Source: Acidobacteriaceae bacterium
GTDB taxonomy: Bacteria > Acidobacteriota > Terriglobia > Terriglobales > Acidobacteriaceae
Direction of reading: 5' to 3'
DNA: 64,000 nucleotides
Assembly (NCBI GenBank): GCA_003165075.1
Contig: PLSM01000182.1
Span: forward strand, 1 to 64,000
The notes under the pieces were generated by a model. It saw only the letters and a list, made by a program, of their open reading frames with translations. It had not been told where the DNA came from and did no database searches. The position numbers and the translations under genes are program-made. Positions 43,594-52,455 of this stretch are shown here, one piece after another (position 1 is the first letter of the stretch; every line of letters begins with the position of its first letter).

Positions 43594-45596
43594 GGCCTTT
43601 CCTGGGCATGGCTCTTTTGTTTGACTTGGCCGTTCCCTTCCTCGGATCTAACCTCGAGCGCATTCGATCCGTGCTTTAACTTCGGGTTGAGCCCCGGGAA
43701 CGTCACACACATGCGATGGAAATCGAAACGCTGCATGGTGATGGCATGAGACGGACAACGTGCGGCGCATAGGCCGCAGCGGATGCAGGTGGTCTCGTCC
43801 TTCATCATCACCCCGCCCAGGCTGTCGAGCTGCGCCTTGTCATACTTGTCCAGATCTGCCGGCGCCACTGCCAACATGCTTGCCACCCAGTCGCGTCCCT
43901 CACTCGTGCGGCAGACTTCTGCCATGCCGGTCAAGCGGATCAGGTTCTCGGGACAGATGTCCACGCAACCGGTACAAGCCAGGCACATTGCCGTGTCAAA
44001 CACGGTGTTGACGTTGCAGCGAAGGCAGCGCGACGCCTGTGCGCGTGCCACATCTGCCGGGTATGTATCCTCGATCACCTGGAGAGAAGACGCGCGCTCC
44101 GCCGCGTCGACCACTGGAGGATGATGACGGCGCAACTGGTCCCAGCCCTCCCGCATGGTATAAACAGCCGGGGACCAGGACGAGCGCACCGTCTCTTCGC
44201 TGCGCGTGCCGCGGAGAAAGTCGTGCATCGAACGGGCCGCGATCTGCGCAGACCGAATCGCGTTGATGAACAGGCGCGGACCGTGCGCGATGTCGCCACA
44301 AGCAAAGACGTCGGGAGCGCTGGTCTGGTAGGTCTCCGGATCCACCTTGATCAGTCCGCGGTTCGACTCCACACCGTCTCCCGGCTGCAGGAATGAAAGG
44401 TCAGAAGATTGGCCGATGGAAAAGATAATTGTGTCGGCAGGAATTTCTTCGACGTTGGCCTCATTGAAGCTGGGGTTGAAACGGCCGTTGGCATCGAAGA
44501 CCGCGGAGCACTCCACGGTGCGCAACCCCGCCACCTTGCCGTCACGGCCTACAATCTCACGAGGGCCTCGCGAATTGTGCAGCACCAGTCCCTCTTCGGC
44601 GCCCTCGGTCACCTCGATCTCGTCGGCCGGCATCTCCGAACGCTTTTCCAGGCAGACTACGTGCACTTCCTTGTCGCCGCTCATTCGCATCGCGGAACGG
44701 GCTACGTCGTAGGCCACAGATTCGCCGCGCTCAATGTCTGCCATGGTGTCGGTGTGTCCCAGGAGTTCCAGGGGGCGTACCGCGGAGCGTGCCACGTCGT
44801 AGGCGACGTTGCCGCCGCCGATGACGATGATGCGCTTGCCCACCGGCAGTGGATTGCCTTCGTTGAAGGCGCGCAGAAAATCCATCCCGTCGTACACGCC
44901 GCTGAGATTGGCTCCGGGCAGATCCAGCTTGCGCCCCTTGGGCAGTCCGACGCCAAGAAAGACGGCCTTGAAGCCCTGGGCGCGTAGGCTCTCAATCGTG
45001 AAATCGCGGCCCAGGCGCTGATTGCACTTCAGTTCGATTCCCAGCGACAGGATGGCGTTGATCTCCGCCATCACCAGGTCGCGAGGCAAGCGGAAGACGG
45101 GCACTCCCGCGGTCAGCATGCCTCCCGGCGCCGAGTAAGCTTCAAATACCGTGACCTTGTATCCCACTTGCGCCAGGTCATGTGCCACGGTCAGGCCGGC
45201 CACTCCCGCACCGACCACCGCAACCGGTTCATAGTCGCCGCGATTCTGGGGCAGCATCTGCTGATTGCAGCCCTCGCGGTAGGATTTGAAATCTCCGTTC
45301 TCCGGACCAAACCGATCAGTCGCAAATCGCTTCAGAGCACGAATCGAGACCGGACTATCCAGGGAGCCTCGGCGGCAATTCGCTTCGCAAGGTGCGCCGC
45401 ACACTCGCCCGCAGATTGAGGCAAACGGATTGGTGGCGCGCGCCATGCGGTATGCGTCCTCGTCGCGACCTTCCGCGATAGCGTTCACATACCCGCATGC
45501 GTCGGTGTGCACGGGACAGGCATCCTGGCACTTGACCATCTCCATCCAATAGCCTGCCCCGCCGATCACGTCGAAGTGTCCGCCTGTTTGCGCCAT
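43590..45596 (-). CDS. NAD(P)-linked Fe-S flavoprotein (GltD-like) with C-terminal ferredoxin
   Basis: This 668-residue protein resembles the small subunit of glutamate synthase. The N-terminal Fe-S domain shows CQDACPVHTDACGY and SICGRVCGAPCEANC. The FAD site is VAVVGAGVAGLTVAHDLAQ, followed by a second GGGNVAYD nucleotide motif. Two [4Fe-4S] sites lie at the end: CLACTGCVDICPENLI and CIRCGLCAARCPSHA. It would pass electrons between NAD(P)H and another carrier. Placement between the oxidase genes and ccoG is unusual. The ATG at 45596 is taken over the longer frame to 45644. Confidence 0.88.
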   Translation of the reverse strand: MAQTGGHFDVIGGAGYWMEMVKCQDACPVHTDACGYVNAIAEGRDEDAYRMARATNPFASICGRVCGAPCEANCRRGSLDSPVSIRALKRFATDRFGPENGDFKSYREGCNQQMLPQNRGDYEPVAVVGAGVAGLTVAHDLAQVGYKVTVFEAYSAPGGMLTAGVPVFRLPRDLVMAEINAILSLGIELKCNQRLGRDFTIESLRAQGFKAVFLGVGLPKGRKLDLPGANLSGVYDGMDFLRAFNEGNPLPVGKRIIVIGGGNVAYDVARSAVRPLELLGHTDTMADIERGESVAYDVARSAMRMSGDKEVHVVCLEKRSEMPADEIEVTEGAEEGLVLHNSRGPREIVGRDGKVAGLRTVECSAVFDANGRFNPSFNEANVEEIPADTIIFSIGQSSDLSFLQPGDGVESNRGLIKVDPETYQTSAPDVFACGDIAHGPRLFINAIRSAQIAARSMHDFLRGTRSEETVRSSWSPAVYTMREGWDQLRRHHPPVVDAAERASSLQVIEDTYPADVARAQASRCLRCNVNTVFDTAMCLACTGCVDICPENLIRLTGMAEVCRTSEGRDWVASMLAVAPADLDKYDKAQLDSLGGVMMKDETTCIRCGLCAARCPSHAITMQRFDFHRMCVTFPGLNPKLKHGSNALEVRSEEGNGQVKQKSHAQERP

Positions 45597-45606
45597 GTTC
45601 CGTCCG

Positions 45607-45918
45607 CTATTCCTCGTGCCCGGGCTTCTTGAATAGGAAGGCAAGGAGAATGACCAGGTAAGTCACGATCAGAGCTCCCACCACGTACATGAAGCCGTTG
45701 GCGGTTCCGGTTACCGCGTTGAGTTGCTGCACCAGCGGGCCGCGGGTTGAATGATGAATTTCGCCATTCGTGAAAACGGCGAGGTAAATCACGACCGCTG
45801 CACCGATGATGGGAAACGCGAGTTTCAGGAATCCGGGAACTCCGGTTCCCTTTCGCTCCGTGATCCATCCGTCGGCATATTCCTTCAATTCGGGCTTGGA
45901 ACCTTCAGTGCTCATCAA
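45607..45918 (-). CDS. Two-helix membrane protein in respiratory operon
   Basis: This is a 103-residue protein with two membrane helices (FPIIGAAVVIYLAVF and VVGALIVTYLVILLAFLF) around a short loop containing IHHSTRG. It overlaps the CcoQ-like gene by an ATGA. No family is recognised. A position between small oxidase subunits and the flavoprotein suggests an accessory subunit, inferred only from context. Confidence 0.65.
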   Translation of the reverse strand: MMSTEGSKPELKEYADGWITERKGTGVPGFLKLAFPIIGAAVVIYLAVFTNGEIHHSTRGPLVQQLNAVTGTANGFMYVVGALIVTYLVILLAFLFKKPGHEE

Positions 45919-46121
45919 GGCCTCCGCGGCGCGCCGGCGCCGGTTGGTTGCGTTTCAACATCGTCAGGATCGTCCTTGAGCATGCGATACTTCGGCTCCT
46001 CGCTGTTGGGGCCAAGGTACCCGTCCTTAAGCGAGCGGACGAAGAAGAACACTGCCCCACCCGCCAGCAGCACGAACAGGAAGTAGGAAAAGTACACGCT
46101 CGGATAGGTGAAATCAGTCAT
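45915..46121 (-). CDS. ccoQ: CcoQ-like small subunit
   Basis: This 68-residue protein has one helix (YFSYFLFVLLAGGAVFFFV) and then SLKDGYLGPNSEEPKYRML. Size and placement after ccoO match the CcoQ/FixQ stabiliser of cbb3 oxidase. The C-terminal part also recalls CcoS, but a better CcoS exists at 51756-51971. The symbol is tentative. Confidence 0.6.
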   Translation of the reverse strand: MTDFTYPSVYFSYFLFVLLAGGAVFFFVRSLKDGYLGPNSEEPKYRMLKDDPDDVETQPTGAGAPRRP

Positions 46122-46130
46122 AGCCGCGCC

Positions 46131-46700
46131 TCACTTCTCATAGTCGTTGTCGGGCCGCCAGTCCTTGGCGCGGCCGCGCGTTTGCAGGTAGGCGACCAGG
46201 TCGTCGAGTTCCTGCGCATTGTCGGCTATCCACGGGAACGGCGGCATGATCGAACCCGGCACCAAGTCCCGCGGATTGCGGAAGTGTGCACGATGCCACT
46301 CCTTGTTGTACTTGCCTCCGATGCGCGAAAGATCCGGCCCGGTGCGCTTGGTGCCGAAGGTCTGGCGATAATCGTAGACAAATTCGTCTGGGGTGGAGAC
46401 CGGGGAAGGAACGCCCTTCCATCCGGATCGAATCACGTCCGAGGCCAGGGTGCGCGTCTGCTGGGTGTGGCAATACTTGCAGCCTTCGCGAATGTAGATT
46501 GCGTAACCGCGCTTCTCCTGCTCGGTGTAATCCACCAGCTTGCCGGTCGGCCCCTTGGATGGGTCGGCGTTGGCAAAGGGCTTGCCCCAGCTCTTATCGA
46601 TCAAGGGTGGCACCACCGTGGTGAGCAGCCCGCCGATGAAAAACAGGCCCAGAGCGGCCACCACAAACCAGGTTGCATTTGAATCGGTCTTGTGCAGCAT
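46131..46700 (-). CDS. ccoO: cbb3 oxidase monoheme subunit CcoO
   Basis: CcoO carries one c-type heme and feeds electrons to CcoN. An N-terminal membrane anchor is followed by the heme site CKYCH. The axial methionine is probably in SIMPPFPW. 189 residues, close to family size. It starts 15 bases after the ccoN stop. Confidence 0.93.
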   Translation of the reverse strand: MLHKTDSNATWFVVAALGLFFIGGLLTTVVPPLIDKSWGKPFANADPSKGPTGKLVDYTEQEKRGYAIYIREGCKYCHTQQTRTLASDVIRSGWKGVPSPVSTPDEFVYDYRQTFGTKRTGPDLSRIGGKYNKEWHRAHFRNPRDLVPGSIMPPFPWIADNAQELDDLVAYLQTRGRAKDWRPDNDYEK

Positions 46701-46715
46701 ACGATCTCCCTTCGC

Positions 46716-48140
46716 CTACGAGCGCACAGGCTCGGCCTGGGCTTTGCCGCTTCCCAGTGCGGTGGACCAAATGTTGTATAGGAACAGCACGATTCCGGAA
46801 AAGATCAGGATTCCGGAGAAGAATCGCACCATCCACACTGGCTTGAGAGCAACTACCGTGTCGATGAACGGGATCGAGGGATTGTTCCACTGCCAGCCCT
46901 GCCAGAACCCGCCCAACCACAGCGCCGTAAACATGCCGAGCCCACCGACGAGAAAGAGCCAGAAGCTCCAGTTGGCCGCGGCTTCAGAGTGAAGCGTGGT
47001 CTTGAAGACCCGCGGTATCACGTAATACACGCCCGCCATGGCGATGAAGGAAAAGGTTCCCAGAACCGCCATGTGCGCGTGGCCGGGAATCCAATCCGTC
47101 TTGGAAACGATCGCGTTTACCGAGCGCAGGCTGTGCATCGGCCCCTGGAAGCAGGTGAGCAGATAGAACACCGTGCCCGACATCAGGAACTTCAATGAAA
47201 CATTGTCGCTAAGTTGGTGCCACTCGCCCTTCATGGTGGCGATGAAGTTGTAAACTACCGCCCACACCGGGATAAGCAGCATGATTGAGAAGACGATGGA
47301 GATGGTCTGCAACCACTGCGAGATGGGCCCGTGGATCATGTGGTGGGCACCCGTCCACACATAGACAAAGGCCAACGACCAGAAGCCGACCATGGACAGC
47401 TTATGGCTGAACAGTGGTGTGTTCGAGGCGCGGGGGATGAAGTAGTAGGCCACCGCAAGGCCGGCAGGTGTGAAGATCAGTCCCACCGCATTGTGGGTGT
47501 ACATCCAGGTCAGGTTGGCCTGGTTCACGCCGGTGATGCCGGGCAGCAATGTGGCAAAGTTGCCGGTCAGGTAAACAAAGGCCGTCCATAGGATAGTGCC
47601 CATCAGATACCAGGTTGATACGTACATCTGGTTGTATTTGCGCGTGGCGATGGTGGCGAAGATGTTCACGCCAAACATCACCCAGGCAATCACCACCAGC
47701 ACCGCGACCGGTGTCGGCAGGTCGGCGTATTCCAGGCCTTTCTGGTATCCGCCCAGCAGGGTCACGATGGCGCTGAGGATGATGATGTTCCACAAAATCG
47801 AGGTGGCTATGCCCAGCTTTTCACTCCACAGCTTCACTCCGCAGAGGCGCGGAACAATGTAATACGCCAGGCCCATATCCGCCGCCAGCAGCCATCCGAA
47901 CAACATGCCGTTGACGTGCAGGGGACGCATGCGCCCGTAGGTGAAGTACGGAATCGTGCCCAGGAATTGCGGCCATACGAATTTTGCCGCGATGATGAGG
48001 GCGATGATGCCAACGATGGCGAAGTACCCGACCGCGCCCAGCAGAAACCATTTCACCGTGGTGTCGTGGTGGATTTCCGGCGAGGCAACCGCGGCGGTGG
48101 AACTAATGCCTGGTTGTATAGCCTTTACTGCCTCTGCCAT
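46716..48140 (-). CDS. ccoN: cbb3 oxidase catalytic subunit CcoN
   Basis: This is the heme-copper oxygen reductase core with about twelve membrane helices. The copper and heme histidines are in HVNGMLFGW, MYTHNAVGL, HHMIHGPISQW and IPGHAHMAVLGTFSF. 474 residues, the usual length. High-affinity oxygen reduction is expected from the family, suited to low oxygen. Confidence 0.95.
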   Translation of the reverse strand: MAEAVKAIQPGISSTAAVASPEIHHDTTVKWFLLGAVGYFAIVGIIALIIAAKFVWPQFLGTIPYFTYGRMRPLHVNGMLFGWLLAADMGLAYYIVPRLCGVKLWSEKLGIATSILWNIIILSAIVTLLGGYQKGLEYADLPTPVAVLVVIAWVMFGVNIFATIATRKYNQMYVSTWYLMGTILWTAFVYLTGNFATLLPGITGVNQANLTWMYTHNAVGLIFTPAGLAVAYYFIPRASNTPLFSHKLSMVGFWSLAFVYVWTGAHHMIHGPISQWLQTISIVFSIMLLIPVWAVVYNFIATMKGEWHQLSDNVSLKFLMSGTVFYLLTCFQGPMHSLRSVNAIVSKTDWIPGHAHMAVLGTFSFIAMAGVYYVIPRVFKTTLHSEAAANWSFWLFLVGGLGMFTALWLGGFWQGWQWNNPSIPFIDTVVALKPVWMVRFFSGILIFSGIVLFLYNIWSTALGSGKAQAEPVRS

Positions 48141-48179
48141 TACTGCCTCCTCTAGTGCTTCTCACTCTCAATTCACGTT

Positions 48180-49973
48180 TCACTTTCCGGTTTCGTTCAG
48201 ACTGCGAATGTAGTTCACAATGTCGCCAACATCGTTTTGCGAGAGCCCGTAATCCATCCATGAGGGCATGGCTGTTCCCTCCACGCCATACATCACCGAC
48301 TCGAACAGGCGGCGGTCCGGTGCGTTGTGAATGAAGGCGGAGTTCCTCAGATTGCGCGGACGCGGCGAGATATCCATCGAGTTCGGCCCTCTACCGTCGG
48401 CCTTGCGTCCGTGGCAACCAATGCAGCGCTGCATGAAGATTGCCTGGCCCCTGGTCGCCGAATCCGCCGACATGGGCACCGGGTTCTGCTCCGGAACCTT
48501 GCGCGGCTTCAACTGGCGTTGCGGCTCATGTACGAAGGTTGCCGATACGTAATCGAACACACCCTTGATTTGCGCGTCGTTCAGAGTCTTGCCCCAATCG
48601 GGCATCGAGGTTCCGGGCACGCCATCGTGAATCGAGGTAAGGAAGCGGGCTTCCGGCTTGGTGACCATGAACTCGGCCCTGGTGAGATCGCGCGGCGCGG
48701 GATCGAGATAGATGGCGTTGATGCCGTGGCCGTCACCTTTTTCGCCGTGGCAGCGAGCGCACAGGCTCTTGTAAGTCTCGGCCGGTGTCGCCGGCGTGGG
48801 CGGTCCGGTGCGCGTGAGCAGGTATGCGGTAATGTCCTGGAACTCGGCGTCCGGCAATCCAAACACCGGCATATTCGAATCTGGAACTCGCGAACGCGGA
48901 TTGCGGAAGTGGTCCATCATCCAGGGCTCGTCGCGCACCAGGCCCTCATAGGAAAGATCGGGCGAGATGCCGCCGTCGTGATCCCCGAGCTTGTGGCAGG
49001 AAAGGCATGCGTAGCCCTGAATCAACTGCTCACCACGTTCGGCCGCGGTCTTTGCGGGCACGGCATTGACTGCGGCTGCGCCCACACTCTCCGGAACCGG
49101 AGCTTCGGTTTTTGCCTGAAGTTGAAAACTGTCCATTGGCGATTGGGCCGGGTTGGCGCCGCGCCGGCTTTTCAGAAAGATCACCAGTGCCTTGCGGTCG
49201 TCGTCGCTAAGCTTGAATTGCGGCATGATCGAGGTGGGCGTGTAGGCGCGAGGATCGACGATATGTCCCCACAGGTAATCCAGCTTGCGCTCCTTACCTT
49301 CTTCGGTCAGATCGGGACCCAAAGTTCCTGCCGATAGACCCTCGATGCGATGGCATCCATAGCATCCCGTTTTGAAGAACAGCGCACGTCCGTGGGCTAC
49401 CAGCGGCGTTCCGGCAAAGTCTTTGCCGGTGTGACACTGGGCGCAGTTGGCCTGCATGTATTCCTTACCGTGAAGGTGAGCCGCGATCTCCCTGTTCCAG
49501 CCGGTTTGTATGGTGTAGCCCAGCATGGGGTCCGGCCAGAAGGAGTTCTCTCCATGCGCGTCGCCTGCCTCCAGGCCACGCCCCTGCCCGTCGTGACAGG
49601 TGGTGCAACCGAACTCTGAGAACTTGTGGCGCCGCTCCCAGCGGCCATTGCGGAAGACGTCGCCCATCTCCGCCGAGTAGGGGTGGGTACGCAACGGTTC
49701 CTTGGCGGAAGTGAAGCGCGGGTCGTCCGCAGCGATGTGGCAGCTCTCGCAGCGATCGATACGCGTGCCGCCAAACGCCGTCACAATGGTCTGCTCGATC
49801 TTCGGAGTTTGTCCCTCAAGCGAGGCTCGTTCAGCGGGGGTCTTCGCCTGTTCAAGCGCCTGATGGAAGTAAGCCCTTTGATTGTCCTCCCAGCGGCTCT
49901 GGAACTGGTCGTACACCACCACCCCCGACCCCACCAACACCGCAAGGCTCACCACGGCCAACGCCAGTCGCAT
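48180..49973 (-). CDS. Heptaheme c-type cytochrome
   Basis: This is a 597-residue membrane-anchored periplasmic cytochrome. A single N-terminal helix (ALAVVSLAVLVGSGVVVY) is followed by seven CxxCH sites: CESCH, CTTCH, CAQCH, CYGCH, CLSCH, CARCH and CIGCH. The first part (hemes 1-3) looks like a multiheme module. Hemes 4-5 and 6-7 look like repeated cytochrome c domains, the last pair recalling the diheme CcoP. The operon has no separate cytochrome c1 or ccoP, so this protein probably bridges cytochrome b/Rieske and CcoO. The bridging role is inference. Confidence 0.85.
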   Translation of the reverse strand: MRLALAVVSLAVLVGSGVVVYDQFQSRWEDNQRAYFHQALEQAKTPAERASLEGQTPKIEQTIVTAFGGTRIDRCESCHIAADDPRFTSAKEPLRTHPYSAEMGDVFRNGRWERRHKFSEFGCTTCHDGQGRGLEAGDAHGENSFWPDPMLGYTIQTGWNREIAAHLHGKEYMQANCAQCHTGKDFAGTPLVAHGRALFFKTGCYGCHRIEGLSAGTLGPDLTEEGKERKLDYLWGHIVDPRAYTPTSIMPQFKLSDDDRKALVIFLKSRRGANPAQSPMDSFQLQAKTEAPVPESVGAAAVNAVPAKTAAERGEQLIQGYACLSCHKLGDHDGGISPDLSYEGLVRDEPWMMDHFRNPRSRVPDSNMPVFGLPDAEFQDITAYLLTRTGPPTPATPAETYKSLCARCHGEKGDGHGINAIYLDPAPRDLTRAEFMVTKPEARFLTSIHDGVPGTSMPDWGKTLNDAQIKGVFDYVSATFVHEPQRQLKPRKVPEQNPVPMSADSATRGQAIFMQRCIGCHGRKADGRGPNSMDISPRPRNLRNSAFIHNAPDRRLFESVMYGVEGTAMPSWMDYGLSQNDVGDIVNYIRSLNETGK

Positions 49974-49985
49974 ACCTGAAACTCC

Positions 49986-51287
49986 TCAGAACGGTGACAC
50001 GAACTGCCAGTTCGCGCCGCGGAAAAAAGTGCCAATCACGATCAAGATCACGTTCGCAATCACGCAGATCAGAAAGAGCGAATTCGCCAGCAGCCGTTGC
50101 CGCGCAAACCACCGCCCCACGCCCGCCTTGCCGCGGTCAAAATAGGGCAGCAGCACCAGCAGCAGCAACTCGATTCCCGGCACGCCGATGCCGCCCCAGA
50201 AGGCCGAGTAACTCACCTGCTCCTGCAGACCCAGGAAGTACCACGGCGCCTTGGCCGGGTTGGGCGGATGCATTACGTTCACAGGCTGTTCCAGGGGCGC
50301 ATTGAAGAAGAGGGAAACGGCCATCACTCCCGCAATGGTCAGTAGCAGGACAAACAACTCGGCAATAAGCAGATTGGGCCAACTGAAGACCGTGTCCGGA
50401 TTCAGCTTGTCGACCTTTACAAACGTTCCACGCACGATCCCTTGCAGGCTGAATCTGCGGTCGGACCCGGCATGCGCGCTGCGGGCGGCAACCGCGAGCA
50501 CCGGTTCGGGTTCCACAACGACGACTTCCACTGGTGGTTCGGTCTCGACTTCCTCGGGCTTGGCCAGACCGCCGTCCTTGCGAATCCGCCAGAAGTGCAC
50601 CGCCACAAGCAGTGAGAGCGCCAGAGGCAACACCACCACGTGCAATACGTAGAAACGCAGCAGCGCTTCCTGGCCCACCGTCGCATCGCCCAGCAGGATG
50701 AACTTCACCGTTTTGCCCACCAGCGGCGCATATCCGGCAATCGATGTGCCCACCGTGATGGCCCAGAAGGCCAGCTGGTCCCATGGCAGCAGATAGCCGG
50801 TAAAGCTCGACAGCAGGGTGAGCAGAAACAACGCCACTCCGATCATCCAGTTGAACTCGCGCGGCGGCTTGTAAGAGCCGGTAAAAAACACCCGGCACAT
50901 GTGCAGAAACACGGTCGCCACCATGGCGTGGGCTGACCAGCGGTGCATGTTACGCAGAATCACGCCAAAGGCCACCGAGCTGCGCAGATCCAGCATCCTG
51001 TCATAGGCCTGTGTCGTCGATGGAACGTAATAGAACATCAACAGAACACCAGTTACCGTGAGGATTACAAACAGGAAAAAGCTGATGAGCCCCAGGCCCA
51101 TGGTGTAAGTGGGCCGCAACGCCTGGCGGCTGACCCTGACCGGCTGAATATGCAGGAAGAAGTTACTGAAACTGGTTGCAGCCCTCCCGCGATCCGACGA
51201 CGGCAAGGGATTGCGAAAGATGGACTTCCTCACGTTAGCCGGAAAATCCACCACGTTCTTCCACTTGGATTTGGCTTCGTTGCTCAT
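49986..51287 (-). CDS. Cytochrome b subunit of a bc complex
   Basis: This is a quinol-oxidising membrane subunit of 433 residues. The b-heme histidines lie in [18 protein letters not shown] and in [11 protein letters not shown] ... LVAVHFWR. The Qo loop has the PxWY-like [11 protein letters not shown]-terminal b6-type and C-terminal subunit-IV-type parts are in one chain, with a long charged insert between them (about residues 235-290). The ATGA at its start overlaps the Rieske stop. Confidence 0.92.
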   Translation of the reverse strand: MSNEAKSKWKNVVDFPANVRKSIFRNPLPSSDRGRAATSFSNFFLHIQPVRVSRQALRPTYTMGLGLISFFLFVILTVTGVLLMFYYVPSTTQAYDRMLDLRSSVAFGVILRNMHRWSAHAMVATVFLHMCRVFFTGSYKPPREFNWMIGVALFLLTLLSSFTGYLLPWDQLAFWAITVGTSIAGYAPLVGKTVKFILLGDATVGQEALLRFYVLHVVVLPLALSLLVAVHFWRIRKDGGLAKPEEVETEPPVEVVVVEPEPVLAVAARSAHAGSDRRFSLQGIVRGTFVKVDKLNPDTVFSWPNLLIAELFVLLLTIAGVMAVSLFFNAPLEQPVNVMHPPNPAKAPWYFLGLQEQVSYSAFWGGIGVPGIELLLLVLLPYFDRGKAGVGRWFARQRLLANSLFLICVIANVILIVIGTFFRGANWQFVSPF

Positions 51288-51781
51288 ACGCTCAGGTACG
51301 TTCCCGTCTGGATTTCGTTGTCCTTGTCCACTTCAAGTTCGCCATTGGGGGTCAGCGTCACCTGGAACCAGGAGAGCGACTTGGGCGCCGGCCCGCCAGT
51401 CACATTGCCGTCCACGTCGAATTGCGAGCCATGGCAAGGGCACTGAAATCCGGTTGACGAAGGCGCCACAATGCAGCCTAGATGTGTGCACGTGGTGGAG
51501 ATGGCCGCCACCTTGTTGCCTTCACGCACAATGCACACTCGCTTGGGATCGATGGCGATCCGGGCCCCCGGAGGAAACTCCTCCGGCCGCCCGATGCGGA
51601 AGCGGTTGGGCTGCCCGTACGTGGCGCGCGGTTTCATGAACACAAAGGTTGAAAACACACCGGCCAGCGCCGATCCCACCAGGCCAACGCCGCTGAGCCA
51701 TGCCAGGAACCTGCGGCGGGGAATCTGCTCCTCTCCCGACCGATGCTCCCGGCCTTCAATTGTCCTTGGTGCTGCTCCCAT
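51284..51781 (-). CDS. Rieske [2Fe-2S] protein
   Basis: This is the Rieske subunit of the bc complex. The cluster ligands are in CTHLGC and CPCHGSQFD. The N-terminus has [10 protein letters not shown], a twin-arginine leader acting as a membrane anchor. It partners the cytochrome b encoded immediately downstream. The start is among several ATGs (51781, 51799, 51829), all overlapping ccoS. Confidence 0.92.
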   Translation of the reverse strand: MGAAPRTIEGREHRSGEEQIPRRRFLAWLSGVGLVGSALAGVFSTFVFMKPRATYGQPNRFRIGRPEEFPPGARIAIDPKRVCIVREGNKVAAISTTCTHLGCIVAPSSTGFQCPCHGSQFDVDGNVTGGPAPKSLSWFQVTLTPNGELEVDKDNEIQTGTYLSV

Positions 51782-51971
51782 GCTGCTGCTCCTCTTCATG
51801 TGCTTTCTTTGCGGGCTTTCCGGCCGCATCTTCCAGGTCGGACCAGAACACCTGGTATTTCACGTCTTCAAAACTCTTGAACTGGTGGCTGCGCACCGAC
51901 CAGATGAAGATCAGCAGACCGCCTCCGCCCATCAGCAAACTGGCCGCTATAGCAATCCAGGTCAGTTCCAT
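51756..51971 (-). CDS. ccoS: cbb3 oxidase assembly protein CcoS
   Basis: This 71-residue protein has one N-terminal helix ([19 protein letters not shown]) and then [22 protein letters not shown], which matches the CcoS/FixS layout. CcoS is needed for cofactor insertion into CcoN. An AGGGGA site lies just before the ATG. It is the first gene of the respiratory operon and overlaps the Rieske gene. The longer frame to 52241 has no coding character. Confidence 0.8.
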   Translation of the reverse strand: MELTWIAIAASLLMGGGGLLIFIWSVRSHQFKSFEDVKYQVFWSDLEDAAGKPAKKAHEEEQQHGSSTKDN

Positions 51972-52262
51972 CACATCCCCTGCCGCGCGCAACTTTTGTC
52001 CCACGGGAATGGCTACACAGGCTGGATGACCCAGCCCCACGAAGTCGTCTCTGAATGCGTCGCCTTTGGTTCGACAGCGCACACAGCGCCACAGATGAAC
52101 CTCACGGTGGTCGCCGCTCGGATAATTTGTGGACTGCTTCTCTCCAATTTCATTGGAACGAAAGCTATCGTCGCGCAGTTTGGAGGGTCTGTGACGGCGA
52201 TTACATGCCTGTGTGACAACGCCTGGAGCACAAAACGTCATGACTCCGGGCTAACAGGATGC

Positions 52263-52291
52263 CTTTTATGGGACGAGTGTTTTGCTTTCAA
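52263..52291 (-). promoter_or_regulatory. Candidate promoter of the respiratory operon
   Basis: On the minus strand TTGAAA (52286-52291) and TAAAAG (52263-52268) are 17 bases apart. It reads toward ccoS, and transcription would begin near 52256. Confidence 0.4.
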
Positions 52292-52316
52292 GAACCATCT
52301 GTATTTCGATAGTAGA

Positions 52317-52331
52317 CAATATTAAATATTG
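52317..52331. promoter_or_regulatory. Perfect AT-rich palindrome upstream of the operon promoter
   Basis: CAATATT-A-AATATTG is a perfect 7-base inverted repeat with a one-base centre. It lies about 68 bases upstream of the proposed transcription start, a place suited to an activator site. An Rrf2 or Crp/Fnr protein is a candidate binder; neither is proven. Confidence 0.45.
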
Positions 52332-52455
52332 ATATGTAATGACTTACTCCTTACAGTAACTGGATTTAAATTCTGTCTACGGTCTCGGATGCCGATGCCT
52401 TCTTGCCATTCTTGGGCAGTGCGATCTCTTCGAGCCGATACAAGAACTCGTGCTT

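Larger units (their letters stand above)
51972..52455. other. Leader and promoter region of the respiratory operon
   Basis: These 484 bases lie between ccoS and the 3' end of yedK, both on the minus strand. The half near 52256-52376 is much more AT-rich than its surroundings and holds the promoter-like pair and palindrome listed separately. An untranslated leader of ~285 bases is implied. No known riboswitch fold was recognised in it. Confidence 0.55.

Noticed and set aside
48327-49337. 336-residue plus-strand frame
   Set aside because: Antisense to the heptaheme cytochrome gene, whose CxxCH sites are unambiguous.
51972-52241. N-terminal extension of ccoS to 161 residues
   Set aside because: The extra 90 residues have no family character, and the ATG at 51971 has its own good ribosome binding site.
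52329-52342. FNR box (TTGAT-N4-ATCAA)
   Set aside because: Only the left half matches; the right half reads AATGA.
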